DNA of 55,154 bases, from positions 1 to 55,154 of the forward strand of contig JAIPIW010000002.1 of assembly GCA_021734525.1 (NCBI GenBank), written 5' to 3'. Shown piece by piece: positions 7,258-15,853 of this stretch. The position numbers and the translations under genes were made by a program. Source of the DNA: Candidatus Altimarinota bacterium. Lineage in GTDB: Bacteria; Patescibacteriota; Gracilibacteria; UBA4473. Each line of letters begins with the position of its first letter. Position 1 is the stretch's first letter. The notes below the pieces were generated by a model. That model was not told the origin of the DNA. It saw nothing but the letters and a program-made list of their open reading frames with translations, and did not search any database.

Positions 7258-9684
7258 ATGAAAGCTTATGATCACAAGTCTATAGAACCCAAGTGGCAGG
7301 AGTTTTGGGAACAAGACCAGACTTTTGCAGCAGATGATAATTCTTCGAAACCGAAGTGGTATACTTTGGTGGAGTTTCCTTATCCATCTGGAGCGGGACT
7401 GCACGTGGGACACGTGCGTTCGTATGCGGCACTAGATGCTGTATCTCGTAAGAAAAGAATGGAAGGATATAATGTCTTGTATCCTATTGGTTGGGACGCT
7501 TTTGGTTTACCGACAGAAAACTATGCGATTAAAAACAAAATTCATCCAGCCATTGCTACCGCACAAAATGTAGAGACTTTTAAGAGACAATTAAAAGCTT
7601 TAGGAATTTCTTATGATTGGAAGAGGGAAGTAAACACTACAGATCCTGCGTACTATAAATGGACGCAGTGGATCTTTCTTAAACTCTTAGAGAAGGGACT
7701 TGCTTACAAAAAGAAGATGCCTATTAACTGGTGTTTAGATTGTAAGATAGGACTAGCTAACGAAGAAGTGGTTAACGGTCAATGTGAGCGTTGTGGCGGA
7801 AATGTGGAAAAAAGAGAGAAGGAACAATGGATGTTGGCAATCACAAAATATGCAGATCGTTTAATAGAAGATTTAGATACAGTGGATTTCTTAGATAAGA
7901 TTAAAGCGCAACAAATTAACTGGATAGGAAGAAAAGAATGGATAGATATAGAATATCCGGTAGTAGGTAGTAAAGATTTCATTACTGTTTCCACTACTCG
8001 TCCAGATACTAATTTTGGTGCTACCTTTGTGGTACTAGCGCCAGAACATCCTTTGGTTAGTTCTAAACTTATTCCGGAAAAAAACAGAAAAGAAGTTTTA
8101 GATTATGCAGAAAAAGCAAAGAAGAAGTCGGAATTAGAAAGAATTTCTGAAGGAAGAAATAAAACAGGTGTGTTTACGGGACTATACTGTCTAAACCAAC
8201 TCAATAATAAAGAAATGCCCATCTGGGTGGCAGATTTTGCCTTAGCAAATGTTGGAACAGGAGCAGTAGTAGGAGTTCCAGGACATGACATCCGCGATTT
8301 TGAATTTGCTCAGAAGTTCGATCTCCCTATTGTTCGAGTTGTAGTTGGAAGTGATGGTGACCGTTCAGTGATAACCACAAAAGAACAAGTCCAAGAAGAG
8401 GAGGGAACGATGATTAACTCAGAATTTCTAGATGGCTTAGATATTCATAAAGCTACTAAAAAAGTTATGGATTACTTAGAAGAGAAGGGGTGGGGGAAAA
8501 GAGCTATGAGATACAACTTGCGAGACTGGATTTTTTCTCGTCAAAGATACTGGGGAGAACCAATCCCAGTTGTTCATTGTGAGAAGTGTGGCGAAGTTCC
8601 TCTTAGTGAGAAGGATTTACCTTTAGAATTACCGGAGATAGAAATCTATGAACCTACCGACAGTGGAGAATCTCCTTTAGCTAGAATAGAGGAGTGGGTT
8701 AATTGTGAGTGTCCAAAATGCAAGAGACCTGCTAAAAGAGAAACAGATATCATGCCTAACTGGGCAGGATCCTCTTGGTACTTTTTACGTTATATAGATC
8801 CAGATAATGATCAGGAGTTTGCTAGCGCAGAGAAGTTAAAATACTGGACTCCAGTAGATTTATACAATGGGGGAATGGAGCACACTACTCTCCACTTACT
8901 GTATTCTCGGTTTTGGCATAAGTTTCTTTATGACTGTAAGGTTGTACCGACAGCAGAACCGTATGCTAAGCGTATTTCCCACGGCATGATTTTAGCGGAG
9001 GACAACCGTAAGATGTCTAAGACCTTTGGCAATGTTGTTAGTCCTGATGAAATTGTTACCGAATTTGGGGCAGATGCTTTACGAGTTTATGAGATGTTTA
9101 TGGGTCCTTTTGACCAAGCCATTGCTTGGTCCCAAACAGCCCTTATTGGTTCACGGAAATTTCTAGAAAGAGTTTGGCGTGTTTTTGAGAAACCTAGTAC
9201 GGATTTAAATGAAAAAGTAGCATATTATAATGTGCTACATAAGACGATAAAGATTGTCGGAGAACATTTAGATGAATTTAAGTTTAATACTGCTATTTCC
9301 CAACTAATGATTCTGACCAATGAATTAACTACGCAAGAAAAACTTCCGCGTGAAGTGTTGGAAATTTACGCTATTTTACTTTCTCCTTTTGCGCCACACT
9401 TAGCAGAAGAGGTTTGGCGTGAAGTTTTAGGAAATAAAACTTCTATCCAAAAAGAATCTTGGCCAGAATTTGATGAGCAGTTCTTAGTGGAAGATGTAAT
9501 AACTTATGCTGTCCAGATTAATGGTAAGGTAAGAGGGGATTTCGAGGTAGATAGAAATGCTACTAAAGAAGAAATAATAGAAAAAGCTAAGAAGTTAGAG
9601 AAGGTACAGAAATACTTAGATGAAGGTGAAATAAAGAAAGAGATCTTTGTTCCAGAACGTATTGTTGGTTTTGTGGTGAAATGA
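7258..9684 (+). CDS. leuS: Leucyl-tRNA synthetase
   Basis: Charges tRNA-Leu with leucine in the cytoplasm. The 808-residue protein has the usual bacterial LeuRS length. The start MKAYDHKSIEPKWQ is the family's normal N-terminus. The HIGH-type motif is PYPSGAGLHVGH (41-52). A zinc-knuckle region (CLDCKIG, CERCGG) comes next, then the CP1 editing domain with TTRPDTNFGATF and VGVPGHDIRDFEFA. KMSKT lies at about 585-589 in the catalytic half, and an anticodon-binding domain ends the protein. An in-gene copy of the AT palindrome lies at 9219-9236. The stop overlaps the start of the next gene (ATGA), so the two are coupled. Confidence 0.97.
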   Translation: MKAYDHKSIEPKWQEFWEQDQTFAADDNSSKPKWYTLVEFPYPSGAGLHVGHVRSYAALDAVSRKKRMEGYNVLYPIGWDAFGLPTENYAIKNKIHPAIATAQNVETFKRQLKALGISYDWKREVNTTDPAYYKWTQWIFLKLLEKGLAYKKKMPINWCLDCKIGLANEEVVNGQCERCGGNVEKREKEQWMLAITKYADRLIEDLDTVDFLDKIKAQQINWIGRKEWIDIEYPVVGSKDFITVSTTRPDTNFGATFVVLAPEHPLVSSKLIPEKNRKEVLDYAEKAKKKSELERISEGRNKTGVFTGLYCLNQLNNKEMPIWVADFALANVGTGAVVGVPGHDIRDFEFAQKFDLPIVRVVVGSDGDRSVITTKEQVQEEEGTMINSEFLDGLDIHKATKKVMDYLEEKGWGKRAMRYNLRDWIFSRQRYWGEPIPVVHCEKCGEVPLSEKDLPLELPEIEIYEPTDSGESPLARIEEWVNCECPKCKRPAKRETDIMPNWAGSSWYFLRYIDPDNDQEFASAEKLKYWTPVDLYNGGMEHTTLHLLYSRFWHKFLYDCKVVPTAEPYAKRISHGMILAEDNRKMSKTFGNVVSPDEIVTEFGADALRVYEMFMGPFDQAIAWSQTALIGSRKFLERVWRVFEKPSTDLNEKVAYYNVLHKTIKIVGEHLDEFKFNTAISQLMILTNELTTQEKLPREVLEIYAILLSPFAPHLAEEVWREVLGNKTSIQKESWPEFDEQFLVEDVITYAVQINGKVRGDFEVDRNATKEEIIEKAKKLEKVQKYLDEGEIKKEIFVPERIVGFVVK
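9219..9236. repeat. AT palindrome variant inside leuS
   Basis: Arms AGCA/TGCT flank ATTATAAT, with one T-G mismatch. In frame it encodes Ala-Tyr-Tyr-Asn-Val-Leu, the same Tyr-Tyr-Asn frame as the two other in-gene copies. Confidence 0.45.
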
Positions 9685-10499
9685 AATTATCCATCATCAT
9701 TCCCACCATCGGACGTGAGACACTAAGTAAAGTCTTACAGGGTATTTGTGACTGTGAGGATTTTGATAAAATAAATCCAGAAGTCATTATTGTTTTTGAT
9801 GGTCCTTCATGGAATTTATCTACAGATTTTACAGTTCTATCTACCGAAGACAAAAAAGGGGTATCTAGTGCTCGTAATTTAGGAATAGAAAATTCTACGG
9901 GAGACATTTTGGTTTTTATTGGTGATGACACGATTCCTACCAAGTCTTGGTTAAAAAATGTGCAAAACTTTCATGTCTCTCATCCAGAAAAAAATATGGG
10001 ACTACTGGGCATGGTTAACTGGGTTCCAGAACTTGCCAAAGATTCTTTCCATCAGTGGTTACTAAATAATGCACAATTTTCTTTTAGTAGTATTAGAAAA
10101 CACGGAGCAACTTGGAGACATTTCTATACTTCTAATATTTCTGTAAAAAAAGAATTAGTAGGAAATATTCGTTTTCCAGAAGATTTTTCTGGTTGGGGTT
10201 TTGAAGATATTCTTTTTGGTTACGAATTACATAAAAAAGGCTTAAAACTTCTTTTTGATGAAAATTGTGAAGTTTTACATGACCATCCGCAAACCTTAGA
10301 AGAAGTTCTCGCTCATACCCGTAATGCTAGAAAAAATGCGAAGGCTTTTGAAGAAAAAACAGGAATAACTGTTTTACCGCAGGGATTTAAACTAACAACT
10401 CTTAGATTAGCGATATTTTTAGGTTCAATATTTTCTTTCTTATCACCAAAAATAGGTTGGTGGGTTGAGTGGAAGAGAGATTGGGTTGACAAAAAATAA
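9681..10499 (+). CDS. Family 2 glycosyltransferase
   Basis: A 272-residue GT-A fold transferase that moves a sugar from a nucleotide donor to an unknown acceptor. It starts KLSIIIPTIGR. The donor-binding part contains KGVSSARNLGIENSTGDILVF. The metal-binding acids are in IGDDTIP (about 84-90). GWGFEDILFGYEL near residue 174 is the GWGxED motif of GT2/GT27 enzymes that carries the catalytic base. A C-terminal hydrophobic stretch (LRLAIFLGSIFSFLS) may touch the membrane. Its start overlaps the leuS stop by 4 bp. Confidence 0.85.
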   Translation: MKLSIIIPTIGRETLSKVLQGICDCEDFDKINPEVIIVFDGPSWNLSTDFTVLSTEDKKGVSSARNLGIENSTGDILVFIGDDTIPTKSWLKNVQNFHVSHPEKNMGLLGMVNWVPELAKDSFHQWLLNNAQFSFSSIRKHGATWRHFYTSNISVKKELVGNIRFPEDFSGWGFEDILFGYELHKKGLKLLFDENCEVLHDHPQTLEEVLAHTRNARKNAKAFEEKTGITVLPQGFKLTTLRLAIFLGSIFSFLSPKIGWWVEWKRDWVDKK

Positions 10500-10523
10500 A
10501 GAAATATCAGATTATATTTCTGA

Positions 10524-10934
10524 ATGGGAGAAATTGTGCCATTATATCCTACTCCAGATAAGAAAGTTCCTAATTTGCAAGATGAAGGCTATTCAAATAA
10601 CCCAGAAAATAGTGAGGAGATACTTAATCGCATTCTAGAGTTATCAGTTGGAATAGGAGTAGAGCCAATTGAATTTATGAAATTGAATTCAATGATTGTT
10701 TATGTTTCTTCATTGGCTAGGGATTTAAAAGATAAGTTTAATTTAGATAGATATAAAAAAACTTTAGACGATTTGAATAATGAGACGCTAACAGTTTTAT
10801 TAAAATACTTGATGCGTTCTAATGAAAAAGATTGGGAATTGGACCTAGAATATTATAAAGCTTTATTTGAAGTTATTAATGCCAGAATGACAAAAATTCA
10901 TAGAGAAAATAATGATGGTAATAAGGGGGCTTAG
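10524..10934 (+). CDS. Hypothetical protein, 136 residues
   Basis: A soluble, acidic and mainly helical protein with no family I recognise. After a Pro-rich start (MGEIVPLYPTPDKKVP) there are long amphipathic helices (EEILNRILELSVGIG, LTVLLKYLMRSNEKDW). A TTGACA at 10486-10491 and GATTAT at 10510-10515 (18 bp spacer) place a -10 box 8 nt before the ATG, so it is probably transcribed separately and leaderless. It converges on recR and overlaps its stop by 4 bp. Confidence 0.6.
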   Translation: MGEIVPLYPTPDKKVPNLQDEGYSNNPENSEEILNRILELSVGIGVEPIEFMKLNSMIVYVSSLARDLKDKFNLDRYKKTLDDLNNETLTVLLKYLMRSNEKDWELDLEYYKALFEVINARMTKIHRENNDGNKGA

Positions 10935-11536
10935 AAATCTCTTCTTTCGGAAATAGCCCTGCTTAACGTTCCAATATCCAAGTAATCTAAATCTCCTCCA
11001 GATGGTATTCCGCGTGATAGACGAGAGATTTTTCCTTTAAAGAATTCTTCTAAGCTTTGGGCGATAAACATGGCGGTGGCATCGCTTTCGGTACTACCGG
11101 AAGTAGCTAGGATTATTTCTTCTAACTTATCGTCCTTCTTAACTCTTTCTAAAAGTTGGATAATCCTTAAATCTCCTGGCATAACTTTATTAAGAGGAGA
11201 GATGACACCATGTAATACATGGTATCTTCCTCTAAATTCACTAGTTTTTTCTAATGCAACTAGATCTAAAGGAGATTCCACTACACAAAGAACCTTTTCA
11301 TCTCTTTTGGAATCGGAACAGATAAGACACTGTTCTCCTTCACAGAAGTGGAAACAAGTCTGACATTCCTTAATATCTCTTCTTAGGTTTTTAAGATTAT
11401 TAGATATTTTCTGATCTAACCCGGAATTATTCTTAAGGAGCGAGAATACCAAGCGTTCTGCGCTACGAGAACCAATGCCTGGTAAATCTGACAAGCTTTC
11501 GATGGCTTTAATAATTGGATCCGGCAAGATACTCAT
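10931..11536 (-). CDS. recR: Recombination mediator RecR
   Basis: RecR acts with RecO (and RecF) to load RecA at DNA gaps. The 201-residue length is standard. In order there is a helix-hairpin-helix (DLPGIGSRSAERLVF, about 17-31), a four-cysteine zinc finger with C58, C61, C70 and C73, a Toprim domain (VLCVVESPLDLVALE, then ATSGSTESDATAMFIA), and the C-terminal SRLSRGIPSGGDLDYLD block. It is the last gene after purE and hisS on the same strand. The gap to hisS is filled by an AT palindrome that touches the recR start codon. Confidence 0.96.
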   Translation of the reverse strand: MSILPDPIIKAIESLSDLPGIGSRSAERLVFSLLKNNSGLDQKISNNLKNLRRDIKECQTCFHFCEGEQCLICSDSKRDEKVLCVVESPLDLVALEKTSEFRGRYHVLHGVISPLNKVMPGDLRIIQLLERVKKDDKLEEIILATSGSTESDATAMFIAQSLEEFFKGKISRLSRGIPSGGDLDYLDIGTLSRAISERRDF

Positions 11537-11551
11537 TATATTATAATATAA
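11536..11551. repeat. AT palindrome family, copy 3 (16 bp, perfect)
   Basis: A perfect palindrome with core TATATTATAATATA. It fills the whole space between the hisS stop (11552-11554) and the recR start (11534-11536) and overlaps the first base of the start codon. Confidence 0.85.
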
Positions 11552-12865
11552 CTAATTGTGTCCTAAAAAATCTACTGTGGTATCTAATACTTTGGGTGCT
11601 CCCAGTAACTTATCTAGATGATCTAGCATCTTATCCATACTAATTTCTTCACTCTTACGAGTTTCCATATTACGTACAAGGATTTTTTTCTTTTTGACTT
11701 CAATATCACCAATAAGGATGGAGTAGGGAACATTGAATTTTTCTGCTCTTTTTAGTTGTTCTTCCATGGAAGTTTTTCCCAATACTCCGACTGCATGGAA
11801 ACCATGTTCTCTTAGTTGGATTAGGATTGGTAAGGCACATTTTTTAGCTACCGGACCTGTAGCTGCGACAAAAATTTGTAAGTAGTCTTTATGTGGTACG
11901 TCTATGTCTTGTCGTTTCATAAGATCAATGGCTCTTTCTACTCCACCAGCAAATCCAGCTCCACCTAGTTCTGGTCCACCCATTTTCTTAATTAATCCAT
12001 CATATCTTCCGCCAACTAGGATTTTGTGTTTAGTGCCTTTTTCGATGAATTCAAAAACAGTATGAGAATAGTAGTCTACTGGTCTAATTAGCGTAGGATC
12101 AATGGTGTATTCGATTCCAAAAGAATTAAGGTAGTCGAGAGTTTCTTCAAAGAACTTTTTGGAAGAAGTAGACAAGAAATCTGTAATTTTGGGGGCCATA
12201 TTAACTAGAATTTCTTCATCTTCGCTTTGGGGTTGTAGTAAAGATAAGTATTTCTTTTGGGCTAGTTTTTCTCTGGAAGCAGGGGAAAGACTTCTTTCTT
12301 TCCCGGCATAGAAGTTAGCTAAAGCATCTAAGTACTTCTTACGGTCTTCTAGAGATCCAATAGTGTTTATTTTTAAGTCGCAATATTCCCAGATTTTCAG
12401 ATCCTTTAGGATCCGATGTCCTAAATACATAATTTGGGCATCTATGGAAGGATCAGATTCTCCCAGTATCTCTGCTCCATACTGCCAAAAGGCTCTTTTG
12501 GTTCCAGTTTTAGGTCTTTCAAAACGGAAACATTTATCAATGTAATAAAGTTCAGTCGGCATTGGCTGGTTATACATCTCATGTTCTATAAAAGCTCTTA
12601 CTACTCCAGTAGTCATTTCTGGTCTCAAGGCGAATTGACGATCATGACGATCCGTAAAAGTATAAAGTTCTTTCTGGATGATTTCAGATGACATCCCCAT
12701 AGAACGATCAAAGGTAGCTGATTCTTCAAAAACAGGAACAGAAATACGACGGAATCCAGATTGACGAAAACGATGACGAACTACTTTTTTTAGGAAAGTA
12801 AAAAAGTCGTGATCATCAGGAAGAAAATCAGAAACACCAGTCGGAGCTTTGAAGAATTTGGGCAT
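11552..12865 (-). CDS. hisS: Histidyl-tRNA synthetase
   Basis: Charges tRNA-His in the cytoplasm. The 437-residue protein has the class II core. It starts FKAPTGVSDFLPDD and has motif 2 (FRFERPKTGTKRAFWQYGAEILG). The histidine-specific loops are LIRPVDYYSHTVFEF and GGRYDGLIKKMGG, and motif 3 lies in GAGFAGGVERAIDLM. The anticodon-binding domain follows from about residue 330. It is the middle gene of purE-hisS-recR, 12 bp after purE. Confidence 0.97.
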   Translation of the reverse strand: MPKFFKAPTGVSDFLPDDHDFFTFLKKVVRHRFRQSGFRRISVPVFEESATFDRSMGMSSEIIQKELYTFTDRHDRQFALRPEMTTGVVRAFIEHEMYNQPMPTELYYIDKCFRFERPKTGTKRAFWQYGAEILGESDPSIDAQIMYLGHRILKDLKIWEYCDLKINTIGSLEDRKKYLDALANFYAGKERSLSPASREKLAQKKYLSLLQPQSEDEEILVNMAPKITDFLSTSSKKFFEETLDYLNSFGIEYTIDPTLIRPVDYYSHTVFEFIEKGTKHKILVGGRYDGLIKKMGGPELGGAGFAGGVERAIDLMKRQDIDVPHKDYLQIFVAATGPVAKKCALPILIQLREHGFHAVGVLGKTSMEEQLKRAEKFNVPYSILIGDIEVKKKKILVRNMETRKSEEISMDKMLDHLDKLLGAPKVLDTTVDFLGHN

Positions 12866-12877
12866 TTATATAAAAAC

Positions 12878-13276
12878 TTAAGAAGTTTGGGACTTTAAGA
12901 TGCGCATAATAGCTAAAGCACAGTTTTTAGGATCTAAAATAGTAAGTACCGGGGTGCTAGATGGCATACGAAGAGTTGAATGAATATCAGTATTATAGTC
13001 ATCTAATGACTTAAATGGTGGGCAAGCAATCACAATATTATTGGAATTACCAGCAAAAAATCCAGAAAGGGCATTAGATCTTCCTGCCACCGTCACAAAA
13101 ATGGTTTTAGGATTTTTACCAAATTTTTTAATGATTTCTAAACCTTTTGGAGCTTCTTTGTGAGCAGAAGCAGCGAGTAGTTCAACACTTACATTTTCCG
13201 CTTCTAAGGGGTTCTTTATTTGTTCTGCAAAAGAGAAGTCGGATTCCGACCCGCAAACAATAACAACATTAGTCAT
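12878..13276 (-). CDS. purE: Class II PurE, AIR carboxylase type
   Basis: Belongs to the PurE superfamily (AIR carboxylase, PF00731). It has CGSESDFSFAEQI (8-20), SAHK (37-40) and AGRSNALSG (64-72), then IACPP and a RMPSSTPVLTI block. SAHK and AGRSN are the class II forms seen in animal PAICS, which carboxylates AIR directly with CO2. Class I bacterial PurE has SAHR and AGGAAHLPG. At 132 residues it is near the minimum for the fold. No other purine gene is in the window. It leads the hisS-recR operon. The class call is from motifs recalled for the family, not from an alignment. Confidence 0.82.
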   Translation of the reverse strand: MTNVVIVCGSESDFSFAEQIKNPLEAENVSVELLAASAHKEAPKGLEIIKKFGKNPKTIFVTVAGRSNALSGFFAGNSNNIVIACPPFKSLDDYNTDIHSTLRMPSSTPVLTILDPKNCALAIMRILKSQTS

Positions 13277-13292
13277 AAAATTTTAAAAAAAA

Positions 13293-13321
13293 TTTAGAAA
13301 AAGGATGATCAGATTTTACAA
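13293..13321 (-). promoter_or_regulatory. Promoter candidate of purE-hisS-recR
   Basis: On the minus strand TTGTAA (13316-13321) and TCTAAA (13293-13298) are 17 bp apart. The leader would be about 9 nt. Confidence 0.4.
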
Positions 13322-13366
13322 AAATTTTGTTTTCATGCAAGATGCAATTGTCTTTATTTCAAAATC

Positions 13367-13867
13367 ATGAAAGGATTATTACGGTTTCTGTTTTCCATCA
13401 CAATTGGTCTTTTTTACGGATTATTATTCGCACAAAAACCAGGTCAGAAGCTTCGTTCCGAACTTAAAAAATCTAAAAGTCCGGCAAAAGATCTTTTTAA
13501 GGAATTAAAAAGTGTCGACAGAGAGGCTATAGGTTCTATTTCTGATTGGGCCAAAAATTCAGAGGAATTACAGAAAGTTTTAGAAAGTGGGAAGGAACAA
13601 TTTGATGTTTTCGTAGAGAAAGTGAAGGAACTAGGGAAAGATGCTGTAGAAGTAGCAGAAAAAGAATTAGAAGAAATGTCTGTTAATGCCAAGAAGGCAG
13701 CGATAAAACTAAAGAAACAAGCTGTGAAGAAGGGAGCTACTATGAAAAAAACAACAACTAAAAGGATTAAGACATTTAAAAATGAATTAGATAAGAAAGT
13801 TAAACAAACTGTTAAAAAAAGAAAGACAACTCCAAAAAAGAAGAAAACAACAACTAAGAAAAGCTAA
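13367..13867 (+). CDS. YtxH-like membrane protein with histone-H1-like tail
   Basis: A 166-residue protein in three parts. Residues 1-22 are a membrane anchor followed by KPGQKLRSEL, together resembling the YtxH pattern (a short hydrophobic segment, then a P-x-G-x-x-x-R turn). Residues about 35-110 are a charged amphipathic helix. Residues about 110-166 are Lys/Thr-rich (KKRKTTPKKKKTTTKK), like eukaryotic H1 tails and bacterial histone-like proteins, and could bind nucleic acid or anionic polymer. A weak TTTTCA-N17-TTTATT promoter ends about 8 nt before the ATG. Confidence 0.6.
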   Translation: MKGLLRFLFSITIGLFYGLLFAQKPGQKLRSELKKSKSPAKDLFKELKSVDREAIGSISDWAKNSEELQKVLESGKEQFDVFVEKVKELGKDAVEVAEKELEEMSVNAKKAAIKLKKQAVKKGATMKKTTTKRIKTFKNELDKKVKQTVKKRKTTPKKKKTTTKKS

Positions 13868-13924
13868 TTATTTTGCATTCTTTTTTAAAATCCGTTAAAA
13901 AAACGCCATACTTAAAAAATAAAA

Positions 13925-15760
13925 ATGCACGAACTTGATGAATATCTAGAGAAAAAAGGAGCCAAATATTTTGTGACTTTGACTGTTATTTTTTATGTAA
14001 TTGGAACTGCTATTTTTAATATCTATCTTCGTAAGTTAGGTATTGCTGAATTCGATTTAGTTAAGTTACGTTACATGTTTGTGGGGTTTACTTTTGGGAT
14101 AATAAGTATGGTTCCAATCATGCTTTTTTTGGGGGTAAAAAAAATAATCCAATTAAAGAAATCAAAAAAACCAACCAAGAGGGAAAAGATCCTTTTTTGG
14201 AAAAGATTTGAAATTGTCATTTGGATTTTAATTTTGCCTTGGACAGTTACTTATTCTTGGTATGTTTTTCCGGAAGTTCCGGCTGGATTTGGGGGAGCAA
14301 AACCAGTACTGGCCAGGCTTATTGGGCAAGCAGAAGAAATTAAAGGTATTAACGAACTTATTGCTTTCGAAACAGGTGTTCCAGTAGACAAACTTGCTTT
14401 TGAGTTGGCTTCCGAAGGTTCGGAATTAGCTATTGGGGCTAACGTGATGATTTTAGATCAGAATTCAGAGAGAGTATTTTTGTTACTTACTAAAGATCTG
14501 TATTTGAGTTCTACTTCTAGTTTGGCGCGTAACCTTATTGAGTCTGGTAAAAAAATAGGAGAACTAGAAGAAACTAAAAACTTCAAGGTAAAACCTTTAA
14601 TAGTTTCTGCAAACAAAATTGAGGGAGTAACCCTTTCTCTTTATGAACCACCAGAAGTGCTAACGAGAGAAGATATTAAGATTGCAGCTGCGACTATTGC
14701 AGCAGACCCTAATGATGAAAAGAAGAATGAAATTGTGCAGAGTTTTATTGTCGCAAAAGCACCAGAGTCTGCTTCTAAAGTTTTAGCGGTGGTGCAAAAA
14801 CAAATAGATAAAAAACCTGCTCCGCCAGTATCTAAACCATCAGAAGAACCTTTGGAAACAGATCCAGATATTCCTCCGGTAGTAACTCCGCCAGCAGAAA
14901 TAGAATCGAGTCAAGAAGAGATAGAGAACGCTTTTGCTGAGATTTTTGATACCAAATTCTTAGACTTTAGAGCACAAATCTTTGGACAAGTAAGTAATCT
15001 TTGTGGTTATGAACGTCGTAAACAAAAAGATCCTGGAGCAAGGATAGAAATGGTCAGAAGTATTTCATCTAGTTTTTCAGAAGAGTTCCCAGCCGCTTGG
15101 AAAGAATTAGATGAAGATAATTATTTAGTGGAGGGACAACGAGAAGATGAGTTTACCTGTAATTTGGTTCATATTTTCCAGGGGGCAGAAAATGCAGATA
15201 TGATTATCCAGCGTCTTAATGAAAAAGAAGTTCAGGAAGGGCCAGTCTTTTCTGAAGTCAGAGATTCGGCCTTAAATATTTTTGAAAAATCTTCACAAGT
15301 AAATACTGCTGCTGATCGGAAGTATGTTTCTCAAGTATTAATTCGTCATTTTAATCAGAAAGCTAGGCAAGAAAATCTCTATTGGAATGAACCTCGTTAC
15401 CTGTATGAGGGGCGGGATGATGAAAACTATTTTGCTAATATCAGAACAGCTTTGACAACTGCTAACTCTTGGGAAGAGTTGGGTGTAAAACTAACAGAAT
15501 TCCAAACAGCTTTAGAAGAGTCTCAAGCAGAACCAGAAGAAGAAATTCCTCCAGTAGAAGAAGTACCACCAGTGGAGGAAGATCCTGAGGAAGAGGTGGT
15601 AGAACCACCAGTGGAACCTCCTGTTATAGAGGAGGATGTCCCTGTGGAACCAGCTCCAGAAGAAGAAGAACCAGCTGTAGAACCGGAACCAGAGGTGCCA
15701 CCTGTAGTAGAAGAACTTCCAGTAGAACCAGCTCCAGAAGAAGTTCCTCTGGTAGAATAA
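13925..15760 (+). CDS. Membrane protein with long Pro/Glu/Val-rich C-terminal tail
   Basis: A 611-residue protein. Three hydrophobic segments are near the start: YFVTLTVIFYVIGTAIFNIY (about 15-34), MFVGFTFGIISMVPIMLFLG (about 50-69) and a third near 95-115 ending in the WYVFPEVPAGFGG turn. The middle is a large soluble region with a Pro/Glu linker at about 297-325. The last 80 residues repeat units such as PPVEE and EPAPEEE. Such tails are often extended spacers. No enzyme motif is visible. A TTTAAA-N17-CATACT promoter candidate lies just upstream (13884-13912). Confidence 0.6.
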   Translation: MHELDEYLEKKGAKYFVTLTVIFYVIGTAIFNIYLRKLGIAEFDLVKLRYMFVGFTFGIISMVPIMLFLGVKKIIQLKKSKKPTKREKILFWKRFEIVIWILILPWTVTYSWYVFPEVPAGFGGAKPVLARLIGQAEEIKGINELIAFETGVPVDKLAFELASEGSELAIGANVMILDQNSERVFLLLTKDLYLSSTSSLARNLIESGKKIGELEETKNFKVKPLIVSANKIEGVTLSLYEPPEVLTREDIKIAAATIAADPNDEKKNEIVQSFIVAKAPESASKVLAVVQKQIDKKPAPPVSKPSEEPLETDPDIPPVVTPPAEIESSQEEIENAFAEIFDTKFLDFRAQIFGQVSNLCGYERRKQKDPGARIEMVRSISSSFSEEFPAAWKELDEDNYLVEGQREDEFTCNLVHIFQGAENADMIIQRLNEKEVQEGPVFSEVRDSALNIFEKSSQVNTAADRKYVSQVLIRHFNQKARQENLYWNEPRYLYEGRDDENYFANIRTALTTANSWEELGVKLTEFQTALEESQAEPEEEIPPVEEVPPVEEDPEEEVVEPPVEPPVIEEDVPVEPAPEEEEPAVEPEPEVPPVVEELPVEPAPEEVPLVE

Positions 15761-15798
15761 AAAGTTGGTATTTATTTGCATTATTCAGCCTTTTTCCC

Positions 15799-15827
15799 TT
15801 GAAAAAAAGCTTTTTTTATGTTATAAT
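15799..15827 (+). promoter_or_regulatory. Promoter of the VirB6-type cluster with palindromic spacer
   Basis: TTGAAA (15799-15804) and TATAAT (15822-15827) have a 17 bp spacer. A perfect 16 bp palindrome, seven A, GC, seven T (15802-15817), lies between and over the boxes and could be an operator. Confidence 0.65.
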
Positions 15828-15853
15828 TCCTAGATTTTTCGTGAATTTAAATA

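Noticed and set aside
10507-10523. Inverted repeat TCAGA-N7-TCTGA before the 10524 gene
   Set aside because: Five-base arms in AT-rich DNA are expected by chance. It overlaps the -10 box but has no other support.
15512-15781. Trp/Phe-rich minus-strand frame of 89 codons
   Set aside because: It is the complement of the Pro/Glu repeat tail of the plus-strand gene.
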